The notes: generated by a model from the sequence alone, not told the origin. A stretch of DNA of 64,000 bases from Agrobacterium genomosp. 13 str. CFBP 6927 (GCA_900012615.1 LT009757.1:1329695-1393694), one strand, 5' to 3'; counted from the stretch's first letter, positions 46,539 through 55,815 are shown. Made by a program: numbers and translations.

Positions 46539-46883
46539 TTATCGACGTGTAAGGAGGGCGAGCAGGAAGCCCACGCCCACGGCAATACCGAGGGACTGGA
46601 GCGGGTTTTTCTGGACCTGATCCGTCAGATTGTCGTTCAGCGAAGAAATTTCGTTGCGAACGCTATCCGCCATCTCGCCGGATGCAGTCAGGGCATCGTC
46701 GGCAACGCGGGCGGCCTGTGCCTTCAGTTCATGCGAGGCGCCGACGCCAAGCGCCTTAACGCTCTTGGCAAGATTTGCCAGATCTTCGCGAAGCTGGGCA
46801 AGCTGTGCCGCCACTTCGGCTGCATCACCGTTTTCGAGGGATTGCTGGATCTTGTCATTGACGCTGCTACGCACGCTTGCCAT
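46539..46883 (-). CDS. DUF883/YqjD-like C-terminally anchored membrane protein
   Basis: A 114-residue protein: a long amphipathic helix with Glu/Gln/Ala heptads over about residues 8-90, then a membrane anchor (SLGIAVGVGFLLALLTRR) at the C-terminus. This matches YqjD/ElaB/DUF883, whose E. coli members bind ribosomes at the membrane in stationary phase. The ATG at 46883 is preceded by AGGAAGGA; a longer frame to 47009 is rejected. An exact EcfG promoter lies 130 bp upstream. Confidence 0.8.
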   Translation of the reverse strand: MASVRSSVNDKIQQSLENGDAAEVAAQLAQLREDLANLAKSVKALGVGASHELKAQAARVADDALTASGEMADSVRNEISSLNDNLTDQVQKNPLQSLGIAVGVGFLLALLTRR

Positions 46884-47012
46884 AGGTGAAGTCCTTCCTG
46901 GAACATCGTTGATGGAAATTGCGACAGGCCAAACCGACTGCCGCAGCAGGTGAATTCCGTCGCTCAATAACCTGGGTTTGCGCAACCGAAACACCTGCCT
47001 GTCCGCCATTCA

Positions 47013-47037
47013 AACGCGCCGATGCTTGCTTGGTTCC
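47013..47037 (-). promoter_or_regulatory. EcfG promoter of the DUF883 / holin-like operon
   Basis: On the minus strand GGAAC, 16 nt, CGTT, exact consensus, with a leader of about 120 nt. The rest of the 300-bp gap 46884-47184 must also hold the nspC promoter; I see no other element. Confidence 0.78.
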
Positions 47038-47184
47038 GCGCCTGGCATGTTTTCTTCATGGGCATTTAAGGGCCGGGGGCAATTTTCCGGGAATTCGGTG
47101 CCGGACATTTGTTTTCCTGTCACAAGCATCATATAAGGCCCATCATCGAGACGTACCTTGACTTCAATCAATATGTGAAACGAC

Positions 47185-48282
47185 ATGCTTCAGACGCCTT
47201 ATTACCTCATCGACAAGACAAAACTTCTTCGCAACATGGAGAAGATTGCCTATGTGCGGGAAAAATCCGGCGCCAAGGCGTTGCTGGCGCTGAAATGCTT
47301 CGCCACATGGTCGGTGTTCGATTTCATGTCGCAATATATGGACGGCACCACCTCGTCCTCGCTTTATGAAGTCCGCCTTGGCCGCGAGAAATTTGGCGGT
47401 GAAACGCACGCCTATTCCGTCGCCTATGCCGATTACGAAATCGACGAGGTGATCTCGAATGCGGACAAGATCATCTTCAACTCCATCGGCCAGCTGGAGC
47501 GTTTCGCGGAGAAGGCGTCGGGCATCACCCGGGGTCTGCGCCTCAATCCGCAGGTCAGCTCCTCGAGCTTCGATCTTGCCGATCCCGCGCGTCCCTTCAG
47601 CCGTCTTGGCGAATGGGATGTCGCCAAGGTCGACAAGGTCATGGACCGTATTTCAGGTTTCATGATCCACAATAATTGCGAGAACGGCGATTTTTCGCTG
47701 TTCGACCGCATGCTGACGCAGATTGAAGAAAAATTCGGATCGCTGCTATCGCGTGCTGAATGGGTGAGCCTCGGTGGCGGCATTCACTTCACGGGCGACA
47801 ATTATCCGCTCGACCAGTTCTGCGACCGTCTGCGCGCCTTTTCGGAAAAATATGGTGTGCAGGTCTATCTGGAGCCGGGCGAAGCCTCGATCACCAAGAG
47901 CACGACGCTGGAAGTGACGGTTCTCGACACGCTGTTCAACGGCAAGAACCTCGCCATCGTCGACAGCTCCATCGAAGCGCACATGCTCGATCTGCTGATC
48001 TACCGCGAAACCGCCAAGGTTTCGCCGAACGAGGGTGAGCATCCCTACATGGTCTGCGGCAAGTCCTGCCTTGCGGGCGATATTTTCGGCGATTTCCGCT
48101 TCGACAAGGAGCTGAAGGTCGGTGACCGCATCTCCTTCCAGGATGCGGCCGGCTACACCATGGTCAAGAAGAACTGGTTCAACGGTGTGAAAATGCCGAC
48201 CATCGCCATCAAGGAACTGGACGGCACCGTTCGCGCCGTTCGTGAATTTGACTTTGCCGATTTCGAGCAAAGCCTGTCTTAA
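47185..48282 (+). CDS. nspC: Carboxynorspermidine/carboxyspermidine decarboxylase
   Basis: A 365-residue fold-III PLP enzyme that removes the carboxyl group from carboxyspermidine to give spermidine. The PLP lysine is at about residue 37 in LLALKCFATW. The glycine-rich phosphate loop includes WVSLGGGIHFTG, and CGKSCLAGDIFGDF near residue 288 carries the dimer-interface Cys/Asp of the family. Upstream ribosome site is weak. The dehydrogenase gene follows 60 bp later. In Agrobacterium this alternative polyamine route is the source of spermidine and affects growth and biofilm formation. Confidence 0.92.
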   Translation: MLQTPYYLIDKTKLLRNMEKIAYVREKSGAKALLALKCFATWSVFDFMSQYMDGTTSSSLYEVRLGREKFGGETHAYSVAYADYEIDEVISNADKIIFNSIGQLERFAEKASGITRGLRLNPQVSSSSFDLADPARPFSRLGEWDVAKVDKVMDRISGFMIHNNCENGDFSLFDRMLTQIEEKFGSLLSRAEWVSLGGGIHFTGDNYPLDQFCDRLRAFSEKYGVQVYLEPGEASITKSTTLEVTVLDTLFNGKNLAIVDSSIEAHMLDLLIYRETAKVSPNEGEHPYMVCGKSCLAGDIFGDFRFDKELKVGDRISFQDAAGYTMVKKNWFNGVKMPTIAIKELDGTVRAVREFDFADFEQSLS

Positions 48283-48342
48283 ACCCTGTTTTTAACATGA
48301 AACGAAGCTCATCCCTGCGGGGAAAAGGAGGCATCACCTGAA

Positions 48343-49581
48343 ATGAAGAAGAACGTTCTGATCATCGGCGCCGGTGGCGTAGCACAGGTCGTGGCGCATA
48401 AATGCGCCCAGAACAGCGATGTATTGGGAGACATTCATATTGCGTCACGGACTTTGGGAAAGTGCCGCAAGATTGTCGAGTCCGTACGCGAAAAGAAGAG
48501 CCTCAAGACAGATGTGAAACTTGAGGCCCATGCGCTTGACGCTATGGATATCGAGGCGACGAAAGCCTTGATTAAACAGACCGGTGTTGAAATCGTCATC
48601 AACGTCGGTTCGTCTTTCGTCAACATGTCCGTTCTTCGGGCCTGCATGGACACAGGTGTTGCCTATATGGACACGGCGATCCACGAGGATCCCACCAAGA
48701 TTTGCGAGGCGCCGCCGTGGTACGGAAACTACGAGTGGAAGCGTGCGGAAGAATGCCAGGAAAAGGGTGTTACCGCCATTCTCGGCGTCGGTTTCGATCC
48801 GGGCGTGGTGAACGCCTATGCGCGTCTCGCCAAGGATGACTATTTCGACAAGGTCACTTCGGTCGATATCGTTGATATCAATGCCGGCAGCCATGGCCGC
48901 TGGTTCTCGACGAATTTTGACCCGGAAATCAACTTCCGCGAATTCACCGGCGTTGTCTATTCCTGGCAGAAGGGTGAATGGCAGACGAACCAGATGTTCG
49001 AAGTCGGTCAGGAATTCGACCTGCCTGTCGTCGGCAAGCAGAAGGCCTATATGACCGGCCATGACGAAGTGCATTCGCTGTCCAAAAACATGGATGGTGC
49101 CGATGTGCGCTTCTGGATGGGTTTCGGCGATCATTATATCAACGTCTTCACCGTGCTGAAGAACCTCGGCCTCCTGTCCGAAAAGCCGGTCAAGACGGCT
49201 GAAGGTCTTGAGGTCGTACCGCTGAAGGTCGTCAAGGCCGTGCTGCCCGATCCGTCTTCGCTGGCGCCCGACTATGTCGGCAAGACCTGCATCGGCGATA
49301 TCGTCAAGGGCATCAAGGACGGCAAGGAACGCGAAGTCTTCATCTACAATGTGGCTGACCACAAGGAAGCCTATGAAGAAGTCGGCTCGCAGGGCATCTC
49401 CTACACCGCCGGCGTTCCCCCGGTCGCCGCCGCCATGCTCATCGCCACCGGCGAATGGGACGTGAAGCAGATGGCCAATGTGGAAGAACTGCCGCCGAAG
49501 CCGTTCCTGAACATTTTGAACAAGATTGGTTTGCCGAACCGCATCAAGGATGAAAACGGCGACCGGGCGCTGGAATTCTAA
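48343..49581 (+). CDS. Carboxynorspermidine (carboxyspermidine) dehydrogenase, saccharopine dehydrogenase family
   Basis: A 412-residue enzyme that condenses aspartate semialdehyde with putrescine and reduces the imine to carboxyspermidine. LIIGAGGVAQVVAHKCAQ is the nucleotide motif; INVGSSFVNMSVLRACMDTG and GVGFDPGVVNAYARLA are family landmarks. It is highly similar in shape to saccharopine dehydrogenase, but the adjacent nspC fixes the assignment. AAGGAGG lies upstream of the ATG. Aspartate semialdehyde comes from the lysC pathway, whose first gene is 2.5 kb downstream. Confidence 0.9.
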   Translation: MKKNVLIIGAGGVAQVVAHKCAQNSDVLGDIHIASRTLGKCRKIVESVREKKSLKTDVKLEAHALDAMDIEATKALIKQTGVEIVINVGSSFVNMSVLRACMDTGVAYMDTAIHEDPTKICEAPPWYGNYEWKRAEECQEKGVTAILGVGFDPGVVNAYARLAKDDYFDKVTSVDIVDINAGSHGRWFSTNFDPEINFREFTGVVYSWQKGEWQTNQMFEVGQEFDLPVVGKQKAYMTGHDEVHSLSKNMDGADVRFWMGFGDHYINVFTVLKNLGLLSEKPVKTAEGLEVVPLKVVKAVLPDPSSLAPDYVGKTCIGDIVKGIKDGKEREVFIYNVADHKEAYEEVGSQGISYTAGVPPVAAAMLIATGEWDVKQMANVEELPPKPFLNILNKIGLPNRIKDENGDRALEF

Positions 49582-49608
49582 GCGCAGCATTCTTGACGGA
49601 TAGAAACA

Positions 49609-49638
49609 GAAAAGCCCCGCGAAAGCGGGGCTTTTTTC
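49609..49638 (+). terminator. Terminator after carboxynorspermidine dehydrogenase
   Basis: AAGCCCCGC-GAAA-GCGGGGCTT followed by TTTTCTT. Confidence 0.93.
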
Positions 49639-49727
49639 TTGGCTATACAGCTTATCTTTCCCGCGCGAGACGCAAAACGGGCGTAGCGCCAATCGCTGGA
49701 AAGATTAAGTCTTACCAGCTACGCGGC

Positions 49728-49812
49728 GTCATCCTCGGCCCTGTGCCGAGGATCCAATCACGTTGAATGGAATTAACAGGTCGCAGATCCTCGGGACAAG
49801 CCCGAGGATGAC
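49728..49812. repeat. Pair of rhizobial palindromic intergenic repeats in inverted orientation
   Basis: Left unit: GTCATCCTCGG-CCCTGTG-CCGAGGATCC. Right unit: GATCCTCGGG-ACAA-GCCCGAGGATGAC. Each is itself a hairpin, and the two are in opposite orientation 30 bp apart. This class of repeat is scattered through Rhizobiales genomes. It sits between the nspC operon terminator and the end of the helicase gene. Confidence 0.8.
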
Positions 49813-49856
49813 GTCGATAGCAGGTACGTCTGCCGTCGTCAGTCACAGAGTGGCCC

Positions 49857-51704
49857 TCAGCCCTTTGTCGGCTTCGGTCCGCGCTTTTCGAACGGCTTGT
49901 CCTTCTTGCCCTCGTATTTCGGCTTGTCGCCGAAGGGCTTTTTCTTTTTCCAGGGCTTGTCGTCGCCCTTGCGGTCGTCGCGAGGGGCGCCGGCATTGTC
50001 GGATTTGCTGAATTTCCGCTGCGCCTTGGCAGGCCTTGTGTCTTCGCGGACATTGCCGGTCATTTCCGGTTTGCCTTCCAGCGCCTTCAGACGAATGCCC
50101 TTCTCCAGCATCATGTCCTTGCCGATGGCGGAGGTGAAGCGGTCGACGGCGTCTGCCGCCAGTTCCACAAAGGTTTCCGTCTGCTGCATGCGGATCGCGC
50201 CGATATCCTGACGGGTGATCTTGCCGAAACGGCAGAGCATGGGGATGAGCCAGCGTGGCTCGGCGCTCTGCTTGCGGCCGACCGAAAGCGAAAACCATGC
50301 GCTGTCGGCGAAATCGGAGCGTTCGCGGCGCGGTGCGTTGTTTTCGACCGTCTCAAAGCTGTCGCGGCGCGGCTTGCGGGTGTTGTCCAGCGCGACTTCG
50401 AAGATGTCTTCCGGTGCCGAGCGTCCGGCGTGATAAAGACGCACGAAAGCGGCGGCGACTTTTTCCGCGCCATGCTGTTCGAGCAGCTTAGTCACGAAAT
50501 CGCGTTCGTCCTCAGCCACGGCTTCGCTGAGTGTCGGATCGGCCAGAAGCCTTGCGCCGTCGCGCTCGACGATCTCTTCGACGGAGGGCGGGCGAACCCA
50601 TGCGGGGCTGACCTTGGCGCCTTCGAGAAGACGTTCGGCCTTGCGGCGCTGGCTCACCGGCACGATGATGGCGCTGACGCCCTTCTGCCCGGCACGGCCG
50701 GTACGGCCTGAGCGGTGCAGAAGCGTTTCGGAATTGGTCGGCAGGTCGGCATGGATAACGAGTTCCAGCCCCGGCAGGTCGATGCCGCGGGCGGCAACGT
50801 CGGTCGCCACGCAAACACGGGCGCGGCCGTCACGCATGGCCTGCAGCGCGTGCGTGCGCTCGTTCTGCGTCAGTTCGCCGGAGAGGGCCACGACCGAGAA
50901 GCCGCGATTGTTCAACCGGGCCGTCAGATGGTTGACGGCGGCGCGGGTGGAGCAGAAGACGATGGCGTTGCGGGCTTCGTAAAAGCGCAGCGCGTTGATG
51001 ATGGCGTTCTCGCGATCGGACGGCGACACCAGAAGCGCGCGATATTCGATATCCACATGCTGCTTCTGTTCGGAAGCGGTGGCGATGCGAACGGCGTTCT
51101 TCTGGTAGCTTTCGGCCAGCTTGGCAATGCTGCGCGGCACGGTGGCCGAGAACATCAGTGTGCGGCGATCGTCGGGCGATTCTTCCAGAATGAATTCCAG
51201 ATCCTCGCGGAAACCGAGATCGAGCATCTCGTCTGCCTCATCCAGCACCACGGCGCGGATGGACGAAAGGTCTAGTGCGCCACGCTTGATATGGTCGCAC
51301 AGACGGCCGGGTGTGCCGACGACGATATGGGCGCCGCGCTCCAGCGCCCGGCGCTCATTGCGGATATCCATGCCGCCGACGCAGGATGCGATCGACACGC
51401 CGGCGAATTCATAAAGCCATTCCAGCTCGCGCTTGACCTGCATGGCCAGTTCGCGGGTCGGCGCAATGGCAAGTGCCAGCGGTGCGGAAGCCTGACCGAA
51501 GCGGGTGTTTTCTGAAAGCAGCGTGGTCGCCAGCGCGATGCCGAAGGCGACGGTCTTGCCGGAGCCGGTCTGCGCGGAAACCAGCGCGTCCTTGTCGGCA
51601 AGTTCCGGTGACAGCATCGCCTGCTGCACGGGGGTCAAGTCTTTGTAGCCGCGTTTTTCCAACGCCTGCGCGATCGCCGGGGCGATACCCTGGGTGTCTG
51701 TCAT
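49857..51704 (-). CDS. DEAD-box RNA helicase (DeaD/CsdA type)
   Basis: A 615-residue ATP-dependent RNA helicase. Q-motif LTPVQQAML near residue 23, Walker A AQTGSGKT at 44-51, DEAD at about 155-158 in LDEADEMLD, SAT motif, and C-terminal helicase motifs (ARGIDLPGLE, HRSGRTGRAG). A DbpA-type RNA-binding domain lies at about 460-535, followed by a Lys/Arg/Pro-rich disordered tail of about 80 residues. Such proteins act in ribosome assembly and RNA decay, often in the cold. The repeat pair lies just past its stop. Confidence 0.93.
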   Translation of the reverse strand: MTDTQGIAPAIAQALEKRGYKDLTPVQQAMLSPELADKDALVSAQTGSGKTVAFGIALATTLLSENTRFGQASAPLALAIAPTRELAMQVKRELEWLYEFAGVSIASCVGGMDIRNERRALERGAHIVVGTPGRLCDHIKRGALDLSSIRAVVLDEADEMLDLGFREDLEFILEESPDDRRTLMFSATVPRSIAKLAESYQKNAVRIATASEQKQHVDIEYRALLVSPSDRENAIINALRFYEARNAIVFCSTRAAVNHLTARLNNRGFSVVALSGELTQNERTHALQAMRDGRARVCVATDVAARGIDLPGLELVIHADLPTNSETLLHRSGRTGRAGQKGVSAIIVPVSQRRKAERLLEGAKVSPAWVRPPSVEEIVERDGARLLADPTLSEAVAEDERDFVTKLLEQHGAEKVAAAFVRLYHAGRSAPEDIFEVALDNTRKPRRDSFETVENNAPRRERSDFADSAWFSLSVGRKQSAEPRWLIPMLCRFGKITRQDIGAIRMQQTETFVELAADAVDRFTSAIGKDMMLEKGIRLKALEGKPEMTGNVREDTRPAKAQRKFSKSDNAGAPRDDRKGDDKPWKKKKPFGDKPKYEGKKDKPFEKRGPKPTKG

Positions 51705-52094
51705 CTACCGTCTTTCGGATATGAAGCTGCCCGCATCCGCCCGAAACCAATAGGTCCTAAAGTCTCCGGGGCAGCCGATACAGGCCATTTCGGCCATCTG
51801 GCCGGTTGCATTGCCGCGCTCATACTGCGAATGCGCCGGTTTGTACAGTGCAGTGCGGTACGCTCTTTCATCCTCTTATGGATGGCAACCCGTTCCATCC
51901 GGCCATCTTCTTTTGCCGGCTGCGCTAAAAAAGGCGTACCGCATGGTTCATAAACGGCATTGCGTGCCCCCCGCCTTTTCGCTAAGAGACCCGCAACTTG
52001 AGGCTCTTTGTCAGGAAGAGCCGACTGGGTTTGTTCTTGTCCGTCCGCTCTTCGAAGGAGCCGGCGGGAAAATGGGATGGTACTGGTCAAGGCT
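51705..52094. other. 390-bp divergent region between helicase and lysC, with hairpins
   Basis: No believable gene. It contains a 10-bp inverted repeat TGCGGTACGC (51854) / GCGTACCGCA (51934), a small hairpin GGATGG/CCATCC near 51881-51901, and a hairpin GGCTCTT/AAGAGCC at 52002-52022 in the lysC leader. Long structured leaders are common for cold-regulated helicase genes, but I cannot assign a function. Confidence 0.4.
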
Positions 52095-53372
52095 ATGGCT
52101 CGCATTGTCATGAAATTCGGCGGCACGTCCGTCGCGAACCTCGAACGCATTCACAATGTCGCACGGCATGTGAAACGCGAAGTGGATGCCGGCCATGAAG
52201 TGGCCGTGGTCGTTTCCGCCATGTCCGGCAAAACCAACGAATTGGTGGACTGGGTGCAGAATGCTGCGAAAGTGGCCGGCGCCAACGCCGCCTCCTTCTA
52301 CGATGCGCGCGAATATGACGCGGTCGTCGCATCCGGCGAACAGGTGACATCGGGTCTTCTGGCGATCACGCTGCAATCCATGGGCATCAATGCGCGCTCC
52401 TGGCAGGGCTGGCAGATCCCGATCCGCACCGACAATGCGCATGGCGCCGCCCGCATTCTCGAGATCGATGGGTCGGATATCATCCATCGCATGGGCGAGG
52501 GCCAGGTGGCCGTCGTTGCCGGTTTTCAGGGCATTGGTCCGGACAATCGCATTGCGACGCTGGGCCGCGGCGGCTCGGACACGTCCGCCGTTGCGATTGC
52601 CGCAGCCGTCAAGGCGGATCGTTGCGACATCTATACGGATGTCGATGGCGTCTACACGACCGATCCCCGCATCGAGCCCAAGGCTCGCCGCATGAAGAAG
52701 ATCGCTTTCGAGGAAATGCTCGAAATGGCGTCTCTCGGCGCGAAGGTTCTGCAGGTTCGCTCGGTCGAGCTTGCGATGGTACACAAGGTGCGCACCTTCG
52801 TTCGCTCCAGTTTCGAGGATCCCGATGCGCCGGGCATGGGCGACCTCATCAACCCGCCCGGTACTTTGATTTGTGACGAGGATGAAATCGTGGAACAGGA
52901 AGTCGTAACCGGCATCGCCTATGCCAAGGATGAAGCACAGATCTCGCTGCGCCGCGTGGCCGACCGTCCGGGCGTCTCCGCTGCGATCTTCGGGCCGCTC
53001 GCTGAAGCGCATATCAACGTCGACATGATCGTGCAGAACATCTCCGAAGACGGTTCGCGCACCGACATGACCTTCACCGTTCCCTCGGGTGACGTTGTCA
53101 AGGCTCTGAAGGTTCTGGACGAGAACAAGGCCCAGATCGGCTTCGACGTCGCGCAGAACGAGACGGGTCTTGCCAAGGTTTCCGTCATCGGTATCGGCAT
53201 GCGCAGCCACGCCGGCGTTGCCGCCAGCGCTTTCAAGGCACTTGCCGAGAAGAACATCAACATCAAGGCGATCACCACCTCCGAGATCAAGATTTCGATC
53301 CTGATCGATGGCGCCTATGCCGAACTTGCGGTTCGCACTTTGCATTCCGCCTACGGTCTCGATAAGGCTTGA
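52095..53372 (+). CDS. lysC: Aspartate kinase
   Basis: A 425-residue aspartokinase, first step of lysine, threonine and methionine synthesis. It has the N-terminal KFGGTSVAN motif, the GRGGSDTSAVAIA loop near residue 157, TDVDGVYTTDPR near residue 176 and two C-terminal ACT domains (about 265-425) for feedback control. No homoserine dehydrogenase fusion. The start is set at MARIVMKFGG, the usual N-terminus in this group; an upstream ATG at 52077 is in frame. Its product stream also supplies aspartate semialdehyde for carboxyspermidine. Confidence 0.95.
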   Translation: MARIVMKFGGTSVANLERIHNVARHVKREVDAGHEVAVVVSAMSGKTNELVDWVQNAAKVAGANAASFYDAREYDAVVASGEQVTSGLLAITLQSMGINARSWQGWQIPIRTDNAHGAARILEIDGSDIIHRMGEGQVAVVAGFQGIGPDNRIATLGRGGSDTSAVAIAAAVKADRCDIYTDVDGVYTTDPRIEPKARRMKKIAFEEMLEMASLGAKVLQVRSVELAMVHKVRTFVRSSFEDPDAPGMGDLINPPGTLICDEDEIVEQEVVTGIAYAKDEAQISLRRVADRPGVSAAIFGPLAEAHINVDMIVQNISEDGSRTDMTFTVPSGDVVKALKVLDENKAQIGFDVAQNETGLAKVSVIGIGMRSHAGVAASAFKALAEKNINIKAITTSEIKISILIDGAYAELAVRTLHSAYGLDKA

Positions 53373-53441
53373 ACCCGAGACATCGGTTTCCGATGCCCCG
53401 ATTCTTCGGGGTTGCGTTCTTCCGATGTGGCGTTTCATGAA

Positions 53442-53467
53442 AGCGTGTCCCTTGCGGGACGCGCTTC
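53442..53467 (+). terminator. Terminator-like hairpin after lysC
   Basis: AAGCGTGTCCC-TTGC-GGGACGCGCTT with one G-T pair, followed by CTCTCGCT. The T content is low, so it may be leaky toward ptsP. Confidence 0.5.
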
Positions 53468-53547
53468 TCTCGCTATAAATTTTTAAATGACGTTTTGATT
53501 CCCGAATATTATGACATTCGGATCGGAAGCGTCGGGGAGCAAACGCG

Positions 53548-55815
53548 ATGAGAGACCTTTCCGCAGGTCCGCGCGTCCTGCTCAAGCGGCTGCGCGAAAT
53601 GATGGCGGAGCACCTTGAACCGCAGGACCGCCTGGACCAGATCGTTCGCCAGATAGCCAGCAACATGGTGGCGGAGGTTTGCTCGGTCTACGTGCTGCGC
53701 TCCGACAGCGTGCTGGAGCTTTACGCGACAGAAGGTCTCAACAAGGATGCCGTGCATCTTGCCCAGCTGAAAATGGGGCAGGGTCTTGTCGGCACCATCG
53801 CCGCTTCCGCCCAGCCGCTTAATCTTTCTGATGCGCAGGCGCATCCCGCTTTCCGTTATCTTCCTGAAACCGGTGAGGAAATTTATCATTCCTTCCTCGG
53901 TGTGCCGATTTTGCGTTCCGGTCGTACTCTTGGCGTTCTTGTGGTCCAGAACAAGGCCAGCCGAACGTACCGGGAGGATGAAGTTGAAGCGCTCGAGACA
54001 ACCGCGATGCTTATCGCTGAAATAGTGGCGAGCGGCGAGTTGAAAAAGATTACCCGCCCCGGTGTGGAGCTGGACCTGACGCGCGCCGTGTCCATCGATG
54101 GCGACGCCTATGGCGAAGGCATCGGTCTTGGTCATGTCGTCTTGCACGACCCCCGCATCGTCGTCACCAATCTCTTGAACGAAGATGCGGATACGGAAAT
54201 CCGTCGTCTTGCCGATGCCATCGGGTCACTTCGCCTGTCGATCGATGACATGTTGCAGCGCCGAGACGTGCCGACGGAAGGCGAGCACCGCGAGGTTCTG
54301 GAAACCTACCGCATGTTCGCCCACGACCAGGGTTGGGTGCGGCGCATGGAAGAGGCGATCCGCAACGGCCTGACGGCGGAAGCGGCGGTTGAGAAGGTGC
54401 AGAGCGACACCAAGGCGCGCATGATGCGCCTGACGGACCCTTATCTTCGCGAGCGCATGCATGATTTCGACGATCTCGCCAACCGGCTGCTGCGCCAGCT
54501 GATCGGTTTTGGCGGGCGCGGACCGGAGCAGGATTTCCCGCTTGACGCCATCGTTCTGGCCCGCGCCATGGGCGCTGCCGAATTGCTGGATTATCCGCGG
54601 GAAAAACTGCGTGGTCTCGTGCTCGAGGATGGTGCCGTGACGAGCCATGTCGTCATCGTGGCGCGCGCCATGGGCATTCCGATCATCGGGCAGGCCACGG
54701 GCATCGTCGCGCTTGCCGAAAACAACGATCCCATCATCATCGATGGCGACGATGGTCAGGTGCATCTGCGCCCCATGTCGGACCTGCAGCGCGCCTATGA
54801 GGAAAAGGTTCGCCTGCGCGCCCGGCGGCAGGAGCAGTTCCGCGCGCTGCGCAATGTCGAGCCGATCACCAAGGATGGCCAGAAGGTCAATCTCAAGATG
54901 AATGCGGGCCTTTTGGTGGATCTGCCGCAGCTCGACGAATCCGGCGCTGACGGCATTGGCCTGTTCCGCACCGAGCTGCAATTCATGATCGCCTCCAACA
55001 TGCCGAAGGGCGAGGAGCAGGAGGCGTTCTACCGCTCCGTTCTGCGGCAGGCAAAGGGCAAGAGCGTCACCTTCCGCACGCTCGATATCGGCGGCGACAA
55101 GGTCGTTTCTTATATGCGCGGCCAGGAAGAGGAAAACCCGGCACTGGGCTGGCGGGCGATCCGCCTGTCGCTCGACCGTCCAGGCCTGATGCGCACGCAG
55201 ATGCGCGCGCTGCTGCGTGCCGCTTCGGGTGCTGAACTGCGCATGATGCTGCCGATGGTGACGGAGGTTTCCGAAATCCGCGCCGCGCGCGATCTTCTCC
55301 AGAAGGAAGTGCAGCATCTCTCGAAGTTCAGCCATGCGCTGCCGAAAAAACTGCAATTCGGCGCGATGCTGGAAGTGCCGTCTTTGATGTGGCAGCTCGA
55401 CGAGTTGATGCAGGAGGTGGATTTCGTGTCCGTCGGTTCCAACGACCTGTTCCAGTTTTCCATGGCGGTTGACCGCGGCAATGCAAGGGTTTCGGATCGT
55501 TTCGACAATCTCGGCAAGCCGTTCCTGCGCATCCTGCGCGATATCGTGCGTGCGGGTGAAAGGCACCATACCTCCGTCACGCTTTGCGGTGAAATGGCAA
55601 GCAAACCGCTTTCGGCCATGGCCCTCATCGGCCTCGGTTTCCGTTCTGTTTCCATGTCGCCGACGGCGATCGGTCCGGTCAAGGCCATGCTGCTCGGGCT
55701 TGATGCCGCGCGCCTTGCCGATGAGCTGAATGCCGCGCTGGACGATCACAATTCGCTGGAAAGCGCGCGCGAGGTGTTGTTACGCTTTGCCGCGACGCAT
55801 TCCATTCCCATTTAG
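53548..55815 (+). CDS. ptsP: Phosphoenolpyruvate-protein phosphotransferase, nitrogen PTS enzyme I
   Basis: A 755-residue EI-Ntr. It has an N-terminal GAF domain at about 15-165 that senses glutamine in related enzymes, the phosphohistidine domain with the active His near residue 367 (VTSHVVIVARAMGIP), and the PEP-binding barrel with LFRTELQFM, FRTLDIGGDK and the C-terminal LCGEMASKP. It starts the Ntr phosphorelay to NPr and EIIA-Ntr, which tunes nitrogen, potassium and PHB metabolism. GGGGAG precedes the ATG. The adjacent lysC-ptsP-prfA-prmC order is usual in Rhizobiales. Confidence 0.95.
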   Translation: MRDLSAGPRVLLKRLREMMAEHLEPQDRLDQIVRQIASNMVAEVCSVYVLRSDSVLELYATEGLNKDAVHLAQLKMGQGLVGTIAASAQPLNLSDAQAHPAFRYLPETGEEIYHSFLGVPILRSGRTLGVLVVQNKASRTYREDEVEALETTAMLIAEIVASGELKKITRPGVELDLTRAVSIDGDAYGEGIGLGHVVLHDPRIVVTNLLNEDADTEIRRLADAIGSLRLSIDDMLQRRDVPTEGEHREVLETYRMFAHDQGWVRRMEEAIRNGLTAEAAVEKVQSDTKARMMRLTDPYLRERMHDFDDLANRLLRQLIGFGGRGPEQDFPLDAIVLARAMGAAELLDYPREKLRGLVLEDGAVTSHVVIVARAMGIPIIGQATGIVALAENNDPIIIDGDDGQVHLRPMSDLQRAYEEKVRLRARRQEQFRALRNVEPITKDGQKVNLKMNAGLLVDLPQLDESGADGIGLFRTELQFMIASNMPKGEEQEAFYRSVLRQAKGKSVTFRTLDIGGDKVVSYMRGQEEENPALGWRAIRLSLDRPGLMRTQMRALLRAASGAELRMMLPMVTEVSEIRAARDLLQKEVQHLSKFSHALPKKLQFGAMLEVPSLMWQLDELMQEVDFVSVGSNDLFQFSMAVDRGNARVSDRFDNLGKPFLRILRDIVRAGERHHTSVTLCGEMASKPLSAMALIGLGFRSVSMSPTAIGPVKAMLLGLDAARLADELNAALDDHNSLESAREVLLRFAATHSIPI

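Noticed and set aside
48343..49581. Saccharopine dehydrogenase for lysine metabolism
   Set aside because: Same family, but the immediately upstream carboxynorspermidine decarboxylase makes polyamine synthesis far more likely.
49712..50053. 113-codon minus-strand frame after the helicase
   Set aside because: Made of an out-of-frame helicase tail and the palindromic repeats; repeat-derived peptides of this kind are a known annotation artefact.
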